The notes: generated from the letters alone by a model not told the origin. A DNA stretch of 64,000 bases from Pandoraea eparura (GCF_902459725.1 NZ_CABPSH010000004.1:62001-126000); one strand, 5' to 3'. Counted from the first letter of the stretch, positions 9,963 through 18,950 are shown. Numbers and translations: made by a program.

Positions 9963-10610
9963 ATGTCGAACGAACGCAGTGATCGTCAGGCGGGCAAGGA
10001 CGATCTGATCGAGCGCTACACCGCCGGGCAGCGCATCAACCACTGGATTGTCGCGGGCACGTTCATCCTGCTTGCGTTGTCCGGGCTGGCGCTGTTCCAT
10101 CCGTCGATGTTCTGGCTGGCCACGCTGTTCGGGGGCGGATCGTGGACGCGGATTTTGCATCCCTTTGTCGGGGTGGTGATGTTCGTCACCTTCGTGTGCC
10201 TCGCACTGCGGCTGGCGCGCGACAACAGGTTCGAGTCGCGCGACGCCGAGTGGATGAAGAAGATCGGCGACGTGCTGGGCAATCGCGAAGAGAAGCTACC
10301 GGAAGTCGGGCGCTACAACGCCGGACAGAAGCTGCTTTTCTACGTGATGGTGTTGTGCATGATCGGGCTGTTGCTCTCGGGCATCGTGATCTGGCGCGCC
10401 TACTTCGCGCTTTACTTCCCGATCGGGGTGATACGCCTGGCTTCCGATGTGCACGCGGTGTGTGCATTCGTGTTGATTTGCGGCATCATAACGCACATCT
10501 ATGCCGCGATCTGGATCAAGGGTTCCGTACGCGCGATGACGCGCGGCACCGTCACCCGCGGCTGGGCGTGGAAGCACCATCGCGCCTGGTACAAGCAGCT
10601 CAACAAATGA
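9963..10610 (+). CDS. fdnI: Formate dehydrogenase-N cytochrome b556 gamma subunit
   Basis: 215 aa with four transmembrane helices (for example INHWIVAGTFILLALSGLAL, LFYVMVLCMIGLLLSGIV and DVHAVCAFVLICGIITHIYA). Histidines in the first and last helices (INHW, IITHIY) fit the haem b ligands of the FdnI/FdhI family. It passes electrons to the quinone pool. The ATG follows fdnH by 2 nt with the ribosome site GAGGT at the end of fdnH. The gene ends just before a GC-rich hairpin that separates it from fdhE. Confidence 0.95.
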   Translation: MSNERSDRQAGKDDLIERYTAGQRINHWIVAGTFILLALSGLALFHPSMFWLATLFGGGSWTRILHPFVGVVMFVTFVCLALRLARDNRFESRDAEWMKKIGDVLGNREEKLPEVGRYNAGQKLLFYVMVLCMIGLLLSGIVIWRAYFALYFPIGVIRLASDVHAVCAFVLICGIITHIYAAIWIKGSVRAMTRGTVTRGWAWKHHRAWYKQLNK

Positions 10611-10631
10611 GTCCGGCCCCGGTGGCCGGAC
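10611..10631 (+). other. Intercistronic stem-loop between fdnI and fdhE
   Basis: GTCCGGCC (10611-10618) and GGCCGGAC (10624-10631) form a perfect 8-bp stem with a 5-nt loop directly after the fdnI stop. No T-run follows, so it is more likely an mRNA-stability or partial-termination hairpin than a full terminator. Confidence 0.55.
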
Positions 10632-10652
10632 GCTCTTACGAGGCCGGCTACC

Positions 10653-11690
10653 TTGCAACGCATCCTTGAACCCGGACAGATCGAATCGCTCGATCGCACT
10701 GCCATTCCCCGTCTACGCATGCCGCAACGCGCCGAAGTCTTCTCGGCGCGTGCGGCACGTCTGCGTCAATTGGCCGACGGCCACCCACTCGGCGACTACC
10801 TGCGGCTCATGGCCTCGCTCGTCGACGCGCAGCAGCGTGTGCTCGATACCTTTCAGGCCGAGCGTCCGTCAGCCGAGTCGATCGAGCAGGCCCAACTGCA
10901 CTGCATGCCGCTCGTGCCCGCGAGCGGGGGATACGACGCCGGCCGGTGGCAGCCGTTGCTCATGCGCTTGCTCGATGCCATGTCGGCACAGCCGGAACTG
11001 CCCGCGCCGGTGCGCGCGGTGTTCGAGCGCGTTCGCGTCGCCAGTCCTGCCTCGCTGGATGCGGCGGCGCAGGCGTTGCTCGCCGGGCATGGCAAGGGGG
11101 TCGATGCGGCGAGCGCACCGTTCCTGATGGCGGCGCTGCAAGTGCTCTGGACAGGCGTGGCGAGCACATTCGAAGCGGGCGAAGTGCCGATGCTCGACGT
11201 CCCCAATGTCTGTCCCATGTGCGGCACGCTGCCGGTGGCGAGCGTTGTTCGCATCGGCGGGGCGCACGAGGGCTACCGGTATCTCGCGTGTGGGCTGTGC
11301 TCGACCGAATGGCACATGGTTCGCGTGAAGTGCACGCATTGCGAAGCGAGCCAGCATGTCGCGTATCACGTGCTCGACAAGACCGGCGACGCGGCGACCT
11401 CGGGCGCGGACCTGCGGGCAGCCCATGCCGAGGGGGGGGTCGCCAGGGGCGCCGACGGGCGTCCGGCGCTCGACGACGCGGCCAAACGCGTGGCGTCCTC
11501 TCCGATCCGGGCGGAGTCGTGCGACGACTGCCATAGCTATCGAAAGATCTTCTATCAGGACAAGGATCCGTTCGTGGAACCGGTGGCCGACGATCTTGCG
11601 AGCCTCGCCCTCGACGTCTTGATGGGCGAGGCGGGGTACGCGCGCGCCAACGGCAATCCGTTGCTCTGGCAGAACGCCGAAACGGCTTAA
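10653..11690 (+). CDS. fdhE: FdhE, formate dehydrogenase accessory protein
   Basis: 345 aa. Cytoplasmic protein needed for activity of membrane formate dehydrogenases; it binds iron through rubredoxin-like cysteine pairs. Visible pairs are CPMCG (about residue 188), CGLC (about 213), CTHC (about 228) and CDDC (about 290), as in the family. The frame opens with TTG at 10653 (ACGAGG about 8 nt upstream). The first in-frame ATG is about 22 codons later (MPQRAEVF), and either could be used. It follows fdnI by 42 nt and precedes selA by 4 nt, so expression is probably shared. Confidence 0.92.
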   Translation: MQRILEPGQIESLDRTAIPRLRMPQRAEVFSARAARLRQLADGHPLGDYLRLMASLVDAQQRVLDTFQAERPSAESIEQAQLHCMPLVPASGGYDAGRWQPLLMRLLDAMSAQPELPAPVRAVFERVRVASPASLDAAAQALLAGHGKGVDAASAPFLMAALQVLWTGVASTFEAGEVPMLDVPNVCPMCGTLPVASVVRIGGAHEGYRYLACGLCSTEWHMVRVKCTHCEASQHVAYHVLDKTGDAATSGADLRAAHAEGGVARGADGRPALDDAAKRVASSPIRAESCDDCHSYRKIFYQDKDPFVEPVADDLASLALDVLMGEAGYARANGNPLLWQNAETA

Positions 11691-11694
11691 GGGA

Positions 11695-13140
11695 ATGCGG
11701 GGGGGGCGGATGGCCGAGCACGATCTTGGGTTTGCGGGTGCGGCGGATCTCCCGTCGCTCGACCGGCTGCTGGGGATGCCCGACTTCCAGGCGGCGTTGG
11801 CCGAATTCGGCCGCACGCAGGTCACCGACGCGTTGCGCCATGATCTCGACGCGTGCCGCGCCGCCGCCCTTGCAGGCACGCTCACACACGACACGCTGGC
11901 CCCGGCCGCCTTCGGGGCGCGCGTGACGTGCGCGCTGACCGAGCGCAATTGCGCGACGTTGCGTCCGGTCTTCAATCTCACCGGCACGGTGCTGCACACG
12001 AACCTGGGGCGGGCGTTGCTGCCCGAGGTTGCCGTGGAAGCGGTGATGCAAGCGCTGAGCGCGCCGGCCAACCTCGAATTCGATCTGGCGACGGGCGGGC
12101 GCGGCGACCGCGACGACCTCGTCGCGCCCTTGCTGTGCGAATTGACGGGCGGCGAAGCGGCAACGGTGGTCAACAACAACGCGGCGGCGGTGCTGCTGAT
12201 GCTGGCGACGCTGGCCAAGCGTCGCGACGTCGTGGTCTCGCGCGGTGAGCTGGTGGAGATCGGCGGCGCGTTTCGCATTCCCGACATCATGACGCACGCG
12301 GGCGCCAGGCTCGTCGAAGTGGGCACGACCAACCGTACGCATGCGGCCGACTATCGCAATGCCATCGGCGAGAAGACGGCATTGCTGATGAAGGTTCATT
12401 GCAGCAATTACGCGGTCACGGGCTTTACCAAGAGTGTCGACGTCGCGGAGGTCGTGCAGATTGCCAAGCCGCACGGCGTGCCGGTGGCGGTCGATCTCGG
12501 TAGCGGCACGCTGACGCCACTGGAGCGATGGGGGCTGCCGCACGAGACCACCGTGCAGGAGACGATTGCCGCCGGGGCCGACCTCGTGACGTTCTCCGGT
12601 GACAAGCTGCTGGGCGGTCCGCAAGCGGGGATGATCGTTGGGCGCAAGGACCTCATCGCAAAGATCAAAAAACATCCGCTCAAGCGTGCGCTGCGCGTGG
12701 GCAAGCTCACGCTCGCAGCCCTGGAGCCGGTGCTACGTCTGTATCGCGATCCCGATCACCTGGCCGAGCGGCTCACCACATTGCGCTTGCTCACGCGAGC
12801 ACGCGCCGACATGATGGTGCAGGCGCAGCGTCTGGCGCCGGCGCTCGCGCAGTCGCTGGGCGAAGCCTATACCGTGAGCGCCGCGCCGATGGTGAGCCAG
12901 ATCGGCAGCGGCGCGCTACCGGTCGAGCAGCTCCCGAGTTATGGCCTGGCGATCGCGCCGGCCGGTGGCGGCAAACGCGGCAGCGGACGTGCGCTGGCGG
13001 CACTCGAAACCGCGTTGCGCGCACTGCCGTATCCGGTGATCGGCCGAATTGCCGATCAGACGTTATGGCTCGATCTGCGATGTCTCGAAGCGGCTGACGA
13101 AGCGCGTCTGGCGCTGCAATTCTCGGAGCTGCGCGCATGA
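11695..13140 (+). CDS. selA: SelA, L-seryl-tRNA(Sec) selenium transferase
   Basis: 481 aa from ATG at 11695; an ATG at 11710 (MAEHDLGF) gives a start more like other SelA proteins and has a G-rich leader. The PLP-dependent enzyme converts Ser-tRNA(Sec) to Sec-tRNA(Sec) with selenophosphate. The PLP-lysine motif FSGDKLLGGPQAG is present, with the lysine at residue 304 (counting from 11695). The N-terminal RPVFNLTGTVLHTNLGRALL and the PANLEFDLATGGRGDRD segment are also family-typical. It lies between fdhE and selB; the stop overlaps the selB start as ATGA. SelD (selenophosphate synthetase) is not in the window. Confidence 0.96.
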   Translation: MRGGRMAEHDLGFAGAADLPSLDRLLGMPDFQAALAEFGRTQVTDALRHDLDACRAAALAGTLTHDTLAPAAFGARVTCALTERNCATLRPVFNLTGTVLHTNLGRALLPEVAVEAVMQALSAPANLEFDLATGGRGDRDDLVAPLLCELTGGEAATVVNNNAAAVLLMLATLAKRRDVVVSRGELVEIGGAFRIPDIMTHAGARLVEVGTTNRTHAADYRNAIGEKTALLMKVHCSNYAVTGFTKSVDVAEVVQIAKPHGVPVAVDLGSGTLTPLERWGLPHETTVQETIAAGADLVTFSGDKLLGGPQAGMIVGRKDLIAKIKKHPLKRALRVGKLTLAALEPVLRLYRDPDHLAERLTTLRLLTRARADMMVQAQRLAPALAQSLGEAYTVSAAPMVSQIGSGALPVEQLPSYGLAIAPAGGGKRGSGRALAALETALRALPYPVIGRIADQTLWLDLRCLEAADEARLALQFSELRA

Positions 13141-15047
13141 TCGTGGGCACCGCGGGTCACATCGACCATGGCAAGACGAGTCTCGTTCGCGCGTTAACGG
13201 GGGTCGACACCGATCGTCTGAAAGAAGAAAAGGCGCGCGGCATTTCCATCGAATTGGGTTACGCCTACACCCCGTTGCCGGATGGCGAGGTGTTGGGATT
13301 CATCGATGTTCCCGGCCATGAAAAACTGATTCACACGATGGCGGCCGGTGCCGTCGGCATTGATTTCGCGCTGCTCGTGATTGCGGCGGACGACGGCATC
13401 ATGCCGCAGACGCGCGAGCATCTCGCCATTCTGTCGATGCTGGGTGTGCGGCGGGGCGTGGTCGCGCTGTCGAAAGCGGATCGCGTCGATGCGGCGCGGC
13501 TGGCCGCTGTGACCCAGGCGATTTCGCAATGGCTCGCGAACACGCCGTTCACCCAGGTGGACATCATGCCGGTGTCCGCGACGACGCCGGGCGACCCGGG
13601 CGTGGCGGCGCTGCGGGAGCAGCTCACGCATGCGGCGCAGGCATTGCACACGTCCGGCAATGCGACGCGTCGCGACGACGCGTTGTTTCGTCTCGCCGTC
13701 GATCGTGTCTTCACGCTGGCGGGCCATGGTACGGTCGTGACCGGTACGGCGTTCGCAGGCACGGTGCACGTGGGGGATCACCTCATGGTGATGCCGCAGG
13801 GATTGCCGGTGCGGGTGCGCAGCGTGCATGCGCAGAACCGGCCGGTGGACGCCGGACGCGCCGGGGAGCGTTGTGCGCTGAATCTGGTGGGGGTTGAGCG
13901 CGACCAGCTTCGGCGGGGCAACTGGATCGCGGCGGCGGGATTGCCGGGGCCGTCGACACATGTGGATGTGGAACTGCACTGGCTGGAAGGCAGTGCGCCA
14001 CTCACGCAATGGTTTCCGCTGCATGTGCATTTGGGCACGACGCATGGGCAGGCGCGCACGGTACTGCTGGAAGGGGACACGCTGGCCCCCGGTGGGACGA
14101 TGCGCGTGCAATGGGTCTTCGAGACGCCGGTGTGCACGATGCCGGGCGACCGTTTCATCGTGCGCAATCCGCAGGCGACGGCAACGGTTGGCGGCGGGCG
14201 GGTACTCGACCCGGCGGCACCGGCACGCAAACGTCGTTCGGCGACGCGATTGGCGTGGCTCGACGCCGTGGCGCGCGCGCTCGACGGCGACGGACTGGAC
14301 GCGGTGCTCGCGCAGTCCGCGTTTGGCTTGACGAGTGCGCAAGTCGTGGCGCTCACGGGGTTGCCGGCGGGCCAGTGGCAGTGGCCGGCGAGTGCGGAGG
14401 TGCTGGCGGGGGCAGAGGGCGAATCGCTCGGGTTTGCCCCGCAGGCGTGGGAGGCCGTGCGCACGCGCGTGCTCGACGTGCTGCGCGACTATCACGTGCG
14501 CCTGCCGGACGAGCCGGGACTCGATGCCGCGCGGCTGGGCCGCATGACATGGCCGTCGCTGGACGCGTGGCGTTGGCGCGTCGTCGTGCAAGCCATGTTG
14601 CGCGACGGAGCGCTGGCGCGTACCGGCGCGTGGTGGCATCTGCCGACGCACCGTGTGGAAATGACGGATGAGGAGACGGTGTTGGCTGACGCGTTGCTGC
14701 CGCTGGTGGAGCAGGGGCGTTTCGATCCGCCGTGGGTGCGGGATATGGGGCGTACGCTGAATGTGCCGGAAGAGCGGGTGCGCGTGGTGTTGCGCAAGCT
14801 GGCGAGACAGGGGCGGGTGCATCAGATCGTGAAGGATCTGTTCTACGACGACGCGTGTGTCCAGACGCTTGCCGGTATGATCGCCGACGCGGGGGCCAAG
14901 GTGGAAGCCGGCGCGTTTCGCGACGCGACGGGCCTGGGGCGCAAGCGTGCGATCCAGATTCTGGAGTTCTTCGATCGTGCGGGATATACTCGCCGCGTTG
15001 GCGATTGGCATGTGCGGCGCCCCGGGGCGGAATGGGGCACCGCGTAG
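13137..15047 (+). CDS. selB: SelB, selenocysteine-specific elongation factor
   Basis: 636 aa. GTPase motifs at the N-terminus: [13 protein letters not shown] (G1), [11 protein letters not shown] (switch), [15 protein letters not shown] (G3) and ALSKADRVD (G4). EF-Tu-like domains 2 and 3 follow to about residue 360. The C-terminal winged-helix repeats (about 400-636, ending with [22 protein letters not shown]) bind the SECIS hairpin. It delivers Sec-tRNA(Sec) to UGA in fdnG. Its start overlaps selA by 4 nt, and it ends about 85 nt before selC. Confidence 0.97.
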   Translation: MIVGTAGHIDHGKTSLVRALTGVDTDRLKEEKARGISIELGYAYTPLPDGEVLGFIDVPGHEKLIHTMAAGAVGIDFALLVIAADDGIMPQTREHLAILSMLGVRRGVVALSKADRVDAARLAAVTQAISQWLANTPFTQVDIMPVSATTPGDPGVAALREQLTHAAQALHTSGNATRRDDALFRLAVDRVFTLAGHGTVVTGTAFAGTVHVGDHLMVMPQGLPVRVRSVHAQNRPVDAGRAGERCALNLVGVERDQLRRGNWIAAAGLPGPSTHVDVELHWLEGSAPLTQWFPLHVHLGTTHGQARTVLLEGDTLAPGGTMRVQWVFETPVCTMPGDRFIVRNPQATATVGGGRVLDPAAPARKRRSATRLAWLDAVARALDGDGLDAVLAQSAFGLTSAQVVALTGLPAGQWQWPASAEVLAGAEGESLGFAPQAWEAVRTRVLDVLRDYHVRLPDEPGLDAARLGRMTWPSLDAWRWRVVVQAMLRDGALARTGAWWHLPTHRVEMTDEETVLADALLPLVEQGRFDPPWVRDMGRTLNVPEERVRVVLRKLARQGRVHQIVKDLFYDDACVQTLAGMIADAGAKVEAGAFRDATGLGRKRAIQILEFFDRAGYTRRVGDWHVRRPGAEWGTA

Positions 15048-15133
15048 GGTAGTCGGGATACCGAACTCAGGTGATTCAAGCGATGCCAGAGCGCCTGCAT
15101 GACGATCTAGTCAGTCACACTACGTTATCCGAA

Positions 15134-15229
15134 GGAAGGCATCCGTATCCGGTGATGCGGCCGGGCTTCAAACCCGGTTGGGGGCGTCAGCCGCTCCCAG
15201 GTAGGTTCGACTCCTGCTGCCTTCCGCCA
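15134..15229 (+). tRNA. selC: tRNA-Sec (anticodon TCA)
   Basis: 96 nt including the encoded CCA. The acceptor stem is 8 bp, GGAAGGCA (15134-15141) with TGCCTTCC (15218-15225), with discriminator G15226 and CCA at 15227-15229. The anticodon loop CTTCAAA has TCA at 15168-15170. There is a long extra arm, and the T-loop is TTCGACT. All of these are selenocysteine-tRNA hallmarks, and the sequence closely follows E. coli selC. It lies 86 nt after selB. Its 3' half (from about 15167) is the left repeat of the inserted island, so the gene was rebuilt by the integrating element. Confidence 0.97.
15167..15229 (+). repeat. Left attachment repeat (attL), the 3' half of selC
   Basis: 63 bp from the anticodon loop to the CCA end of tRNA-Sec. 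The copy at 18951-19013 has the same length with four substitutions. The crossover of the integrase is expected within this block, as for other elements using tRNA anticodon-loop to T-arm targets. Confidence 0.8.
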
Positions 15230-16270
15230 CAAGGCTTTGGCGGATTTTGGTTACCCTGAATTTTGCCAAGCTTTTTTCCGCAAACTTTGACTTGTTCCGC
15301 GAAATACATTTCGTTGGCTTCACTTTGGTGCCACGGCGATTGCGCACATAGTGCTCTGTCATCGTAACTGACGTGTGTTCGAGTTGTTTCTGCGCTTGGC
15401 GGATGTCGCCAGTTGTGTCCGTCTTGTCGGTGCCGGCCTTCGCTCGCAAACTTCGCATCTGAAATGCGTCGTCAGCCACTCTTGCCGCGCGTCGGGCATG
15501 TCGAAAGCGCCGCTGCAGGGTGTCGAGCGTCATGGATCGACCCCGCTCATCTACGATGAGGGCAGTGCTGACAACCATGTAGGTACGCTTTCTTCGATGA
15601 ATACCCTCGATGACACGGGCAAGTTCTCCGACGACTGCTATGCGTAGCTTTATTTTCGTTTTCCCCTGTTGAAACTTGAGATCACCGGCGGCGCTCGGAT
15701 GTCGCTCGTCGAATTTGAGTGCGTCTTGCGGCCGCTGCCCCGTCAGATACATCGGATCCATGGCGTCTCTCGTTGCGGTGTCAGCGACTTCGTAGACCGC
15801 CGCGAATACGTCGTCTTCAACGTAGATGTCGCGGCCAGTCTCGCGATTCATCTTCACGCCCATGCATGGGTTCGCGGCTTTTGTCAGTCCGGCTTCGCGA
15901 GCGTAAGTGAATGCGTGGCTTAGGGCCTCAATATCTCTGTTTGCCCGAACGTATCCCGTATCTGTGGGCGCGACCTCTTTCCGCGATCGGTACCAGGCGA
16001 CGGACCGCTTGTGTCGCCAGTACATGTATTGCTTGACATGGACAGGCTCAATTTCGTCAAGCGGGGCATCCTCTCCGAAGAACTCGTAAAGCAACGCGAT
16101 TTGGTCGAGATTGTCTTTCTGGCCCTGACCGCGAGGACGAAATCGGTTCCCAAGGGCATCGCTTTCCTGGGCTTGCCTCCAATATCGTAGAAGTCGTACG
16201 TTTTCGATCCCCGATGTCGAGCCCGCATTTTGGGCGGTAAGTTTCTGTTTCTACTCGGCTTGCGTCCCAT
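15168..16270 (-). pseudogene. Tyrosine-type site-specific integrase, frameshifted and internally deleted
   Basis: The N-terminal part starts at 16270 (MGRKPSRNRNLPPKMRARHR, then GGKPRKAMPLGTDFVLAV). It then leaves frame near 16115-16126 and resumes in another frame as QKDNLDQIALLYEFFGEDA. Compared with family members as I recall them, about 35-40 residues of the SAM-like N-terminal DNA-binding domain are missing at the junction. The catalytic part is intact: TGQRP (first Arg), RSLRAKAGTDK (second Arg), QLEHTSVT (His) and TEHYVRNRRG (Tyr). The C-terminal reading runs into the antisense of selC and stops at 15168. The family is the tRNA-targeting integrase type common in Burkholderia islands. 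An active protein is unlikely. Confidence 0.82.
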
Positions 16271-16470
16271 CGCGTTACCCCATTGCGGTCAATCTCGGTT
16301 GCTATTTTTTCTTCGGTGGCTCTTCCCCGCGAGACGTTCCTTCGGTCGTGACCCGTGCAAATTCTTCAGAATCGATTTCTGGGCGGCGATATTTGAGGAG
16401 TAACTTCATTAGGTCGAGCGATGTAATGCGCTTTTTGCGTGCATTGTTCATATTGGCGGTGGAGGTGCCC

Positions 16471-16707
16471 ATGCAAAGAACGATTGAGTACCGTGGCTTC
16501 GAGATACACGTCGAGCTAATTCAGACCACCAAGGACATGTTCGACGTGTGGTTTCGTGTGGACGGCCCGATCAAGCCAGCTGGCGTCATGGCTCTAGGCA
16601 AGCTGATAAAGGTGCGCACTGGGCCGTTTTCCCGCCGATGGGCGTATCTAGTGGCGGAAATCTCCGGCCAAGCGGCGATAGACGTGATACTCGGCGCCCC
16701 AGAATGA
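16471..16707 (+). CDS. Hypothetical protein, 78 aa
   Basis: Begins MQRTIEYRGFEIHVELI after a clear GGAGG (16461-16465) 5 nt upstream of the ATG. An upstream extension of the frame to 16348 is possible but has no ribosome site. The protein is a compact mixed alpha/beta sequence with a YRGF motif near the start, which also occurs in the island gene at 18131-18409 (SYRGF). Similar short YRGF proteins are common in Burkholderia accessory DNA in my recollection, with no known function. No membrane segment or signal peptide. Confidence 0.55.
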   Translation: MQRTIEYRGFEIHVELIQTTKDMFDVWFRVDGPIKPAGVMALGKLIKVRTGPFSRRWAYLVAEISGQAAIDVILGAPE

Positions 16708-16900
16708 GCGGTTGACGCGCTTGCAGTGGGATTGCGCGGGTATTCCTTAGGCCTGAACCGAGTGTTTGGGCGTACCCTGTGCTGACCGATAGCCAATTGC
16801 CCCCGGCGAACCGGATTCAAGCCCTCTCAATTTGGTGGGCTTCTTTTTGCCAGAATCGAATAGTCGTACGTTACGACGGCGCATTCGCAGGGAGGCGCAA

Positions 16901-17116
16901 ATGGGAAGGTGTGTCGCATGCGAGCATCTTGCTGGCACAATGCCCGACGGAACTGCGCACGATGATCTGGTGCAGACGGGCACGGCGCGTAGGAAGCACT
17001 TCGCACAGGCAGTCGGCGATTTGATTTTCTACCGTTGCAGAGTTTGCGGGCAACATTGGGAGCTCGAGTCCGGCCGGCAGGATCCACATATTGGCTGGGC
17101 GCTTGTATCGACGTAA
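16901..17116 (+). CDS. Small CxxC...CxxC protein, probable zinc ribbon, 71 aa
   Basis: The ATG at 16901 is preceded by GGGAGG (16890-16895). Two cysteine pairs, C4-V-A-C7 and C46-R-V-C49 (YRCRVCGQHWELES), suggest a single zinc-binding module, as in small nucleic-acid-associated or phage regulatory proteins. The spacing of about 38 residues between the pairs is long for a plain ribbon. No homologue is recognised; function unknown. It lies between two other small unknown genes in the island. Confidence 0.55.
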   Translation: MGRCVACEHLAGTMPDGTAHDDLVQTGTARRKHFAQAVGDLIFYRCRVCGQHWELESGRQDPHIGWALVST

Positions 17117-17225
17117 CGAGATATGAGTTTTTGACGAACCCGTCAATTTCCGATTCTCTGAAAACACGGAATGTGACTTTCTCAATAAGGTGACCCCTCA
17201 GGCAACTTTGTCTGCCGCTCAACCC

Positions 17226-17468
17226 ATGTGGTCTATCAACTTCGTGTATCGCGGTTGCAACGTCGACATCGAAATCGGCGAGCGCGTAACGCTCTGGGAC
17301 ATCACGATCGAGGTGACGCCGCTTGATGGCGTCGAGCTCATCGAACCGTTCGGCGCCCGCAAGCTGAAGCTTGCGAAGGTCGAGGAACTGGACGAGATCC
17401 AGGCGGCGCTTGTCGAAGAGATCCAGATGGCGATCGATCATCGGCTTGTTGAACCGCACCGGATTTGA
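17226..17468 (+). CDS. Hypothetical protein, about 80 aa
   Basis: Reads MWSINFVYRGCNVDIEIGER and continues through an acidic, helix-rich second half (KVEELDEIQAALVEEIQMAI). A GTG at 17190 would add 12 residues; neither start has a strong ribosome site. The acidic alpha/beta composition is typical of small phage or island proteins. No homologue recognised. It ends just before the IS3-type remnant. Confidence 0.45.
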   Translation: MWSINFVYRGCNVDIEIGERVTLWDITIEVTPLDGVELIEPFGARKLKLAKVEELDEIQAALVEEIQMAIDHRLVEPHRI

Positions 17469-17670
17469 ACTGACCCCCGAGAGTTGGACACGACCTTGGA
17501 GATTCCGTGAGGAACTTCGAAGTAAAGTTTAAGGAGAAGGTGGTTCGCGAGCCGCGTAGCGAACATCCGTCGATGTGGGCGGCGTTCGAATCGATCGCAC
17601 TCATCAGACACCTCTTCAGGGCGAGTATTCTCGCCTAAATTGGTGTCCGGGGAGATTAGACCACTACGCT
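17469..17670 (+). pseudogene. Fragment of an IS3-family element (OrfA start and one end)
   Basis: The sequence TGACCCCCGAGAGTTGGACA (about 17470-17489) looks like an IS3-family terminal repeat. From 17508 the frame V-RNFEVKFKEKVVRE, then EHPSMWAAFESIALI, resembles the start of an IS3-type OrfA (normally followed by a helix-turn-helix reading KIGCSAETLRRW). It then breaks off after about 30 codons. The following GTGTCCGGGGAGATTAGACC may be part of the other end. No OrfB is present. Identification is by pattern memory only. Confidence 0.45.
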
Positions 17671-17676
17671 GTCCAA

Positions 17677-17874
17677 CTACCACGCCGGCCGGATCGTGTA
17701 CGCGTGTCTGAAATATGCGCGGCCAAATTGCGTCGGCTCGAAGTGCTTGCCGACGAGGTGTATCAACTCGCGTGCGAGTAGCGCATTGATAACCGCTTCC
17801 GATGGCTGTTTGGGACTTTTTTCTGCTATGCGTTGTAGGGCAGCCGTGATTGCATGTGCTGAAAGGGTGAGCAT
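17677..17874 (-). CDS. Hypothetical protein, 65 aa
   Basis: Starts MLTLSAHAITAALQRIAEKS with a good GGAG ribosome site about 7 nt upstream of the ATG on the minus strand. Predicted mostly helical (AVINALLARELIHLVGKHFE), with a short beta-like end, somewhat like a winged-helix fragment. No recognised family. First of several leftward genes in the right half of the island. Confidence 0.45.
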   Translation of the reverse strand: MLTLSAHAITAALQRIAEKSPKQPSEAVINALLARELIHLVGKHFEPTQFGRAYFRHAYTIRPAW

Positions 17875-17931
17875 GTTTTGCTCCTGTAAGAATTTTCTTG
17901 GGGCCCTTAGCGCTGGCTTCTATTAAGACGC

Positions 17932-18126
17932 TCAGTTGGGCGGCTTTCGGTTACCAGCGGCGCGATGGAATATCCACCTGCCAATTCGGCCATGCTGGGC
18001 TAGTGTTGTAGCCATGGTCTTGTGGCTCAGTCCGAGTGCGTAGGCAATGGACGCAACGGAAAGAAATTTCACTGTGTCCGCAGGCTCATACCCGGAATAC
18101 AGGAACCAGTTCGGCGATATGATCAT
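17932..18126 (-). CDS. Hypothetical protein, 64 aa, possible small DNA-binding protein
   Basis: From MIISPNWFLYSGYEPADTVK; the frame extends upstream to 18165, but the ATG at 18126 follows a purine-rich GAAGAG. The middle (FLSVASIAYALGLSHKTMAT) could form a helix-turn-helix, followed by a basic tail (GRWIFHRAAGNRKPP). This would suit a small island regulator, but the assignment is inference only. Confidence 0.4.
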   Translation of the reverse strand: MIISPNWFLYSGYEPADTVKFLSVASIAYALGLSHKTMATTLAQHGRIGRWIFHRAAGNRKPPN

Positions 18127-18130
18127 CTCT

Positions 18131-18409
18131 TCACACCTCAGATGCGCCTCTATCGAGAATGCCATCTACCAACGAGCGCGCAAACTCGTCGCCAGCGCGG
18201 CGAGCGTCGCCGATCGAATCGAATAGGACCCTTTCAAGCCGAAATACCTTTGAGTCCGATGATGCGGCTTCGTCAGGTGCGGCAGGACTGATTCGTACCG
18301 AAACCGCGAGCAGTCTCTCGTGCTTCCGACCCTCGGGGGCAACGTCCGGATTGTGAAACACCAGCGTTTCCAGTCGGAAGCCTCTGTAGGACGGGATAGT
18401 GTGGGACAT
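18131..18409 (-). CDS. Hypothetical protein with YRGF motif, 92 aa
   Basis: Reads MSHTIPSYRGFRLETLVFHN, then a segment rich in charged residues and a helix DARRAGDEFARSLVDGILD at the end. It shares the YRGF start with the 78-aa protein at 16471. Soluble, no motifs of known enzymes. It lies 4 nt upstream of the previous gene and may be cotranscribed with it. Confidence 0.5.
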   Translation of the reverse strand: MSHTIPSYRGFRLETLVFHNPDVAPEGRKHERLLAVSVRISPAAPDEAASSDSKVFRLERVLFDSIGDARRAGDEFARSLVDGILDRGASEV

Positions 18410-18488
18410 ACGTCCTCCGAGACGGCGGGCAGCTGCGTATCACCGCGAGCAAAGGTGCGGCGATATGTTGAAGGGGATACGGTAGGGG

Positions 18489-18701
18489 CTACGCGGGCTT
18501 GATATTCGACGCCTGCATTCCTTTTTGCCCACGCGTCACGTCGAAGGAGACGTGCTGGTTTTCTTTGAGAGTGCGAAATTCGCCGCCCCCTTGGGGCTGA
18601 ATTTCGGAGAAATGCGCGAACAAGTCTTGACTACCACCATCCGGCCTGATGAAGCCGAAGCCTTTGCTGTCGTTGAACCATTTCACAATTCCGGTGCTCA
18701 T
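18489..18701 (-). CDS. CspA-family cold-shock protein
   Basis: 70 aa, the usual length. The OB-fold RNA-binding motifs are present: KGFGFI (RNP1, residues about 14-19) and DLFAHFSEI (RNP2-like, 27-35). The start [17 protein letters not shown] is canonical. It binds single-stranded RNA/DNA and melts RNA structure. RNP2 reads LFAHFSEI instead of the more usual VFVHFSAI, so it may be a diverged copy carried by the island. Separate transcription unit reading left. Confidence 0.93.
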   Translation of the reverse strand: MSTGIVKWFNDSKGFGFIRPDGGSQDLFAHFSEIQPQGGGEFRTLKENQHVSFDVTRGQKGMQASNIKPA

Positions 18702-18950
18702 GTGAACTCCTGGTTTTCCCGGCGTGCTGTCATCGCAAAATGCATGACTGGACGCTAGTGGCGGACAAACAAGAAATTCAGAGATCGGAAGTGTCTCGCA
18801 AAGATCGGTAAGATCGACGCTTGATCGGTAAAAGTCGTACTTGATGTTCGATGTACAACTTATACGCGCGTTTCATCGACTGAGCAAACATTCTTATGTA
18901 AGTGATTTTCTTTGCCCTTCCGTGCTCCGCTGAAGTGTGAGTTGTCGGAC

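Noticed and set aside
15375-15923. Short plus-strand frames over the integrase region
   Set aside because: They are antisense to the recognisable integrase catalytic domain and have no ribosome site or family pattern.
16747-17459. Minus-strand frames opposite the small island genes
   Set aside because: Cys/Arg-rich antisense frames; the plus-strand genes have better ribosome sites and protein-like composition.
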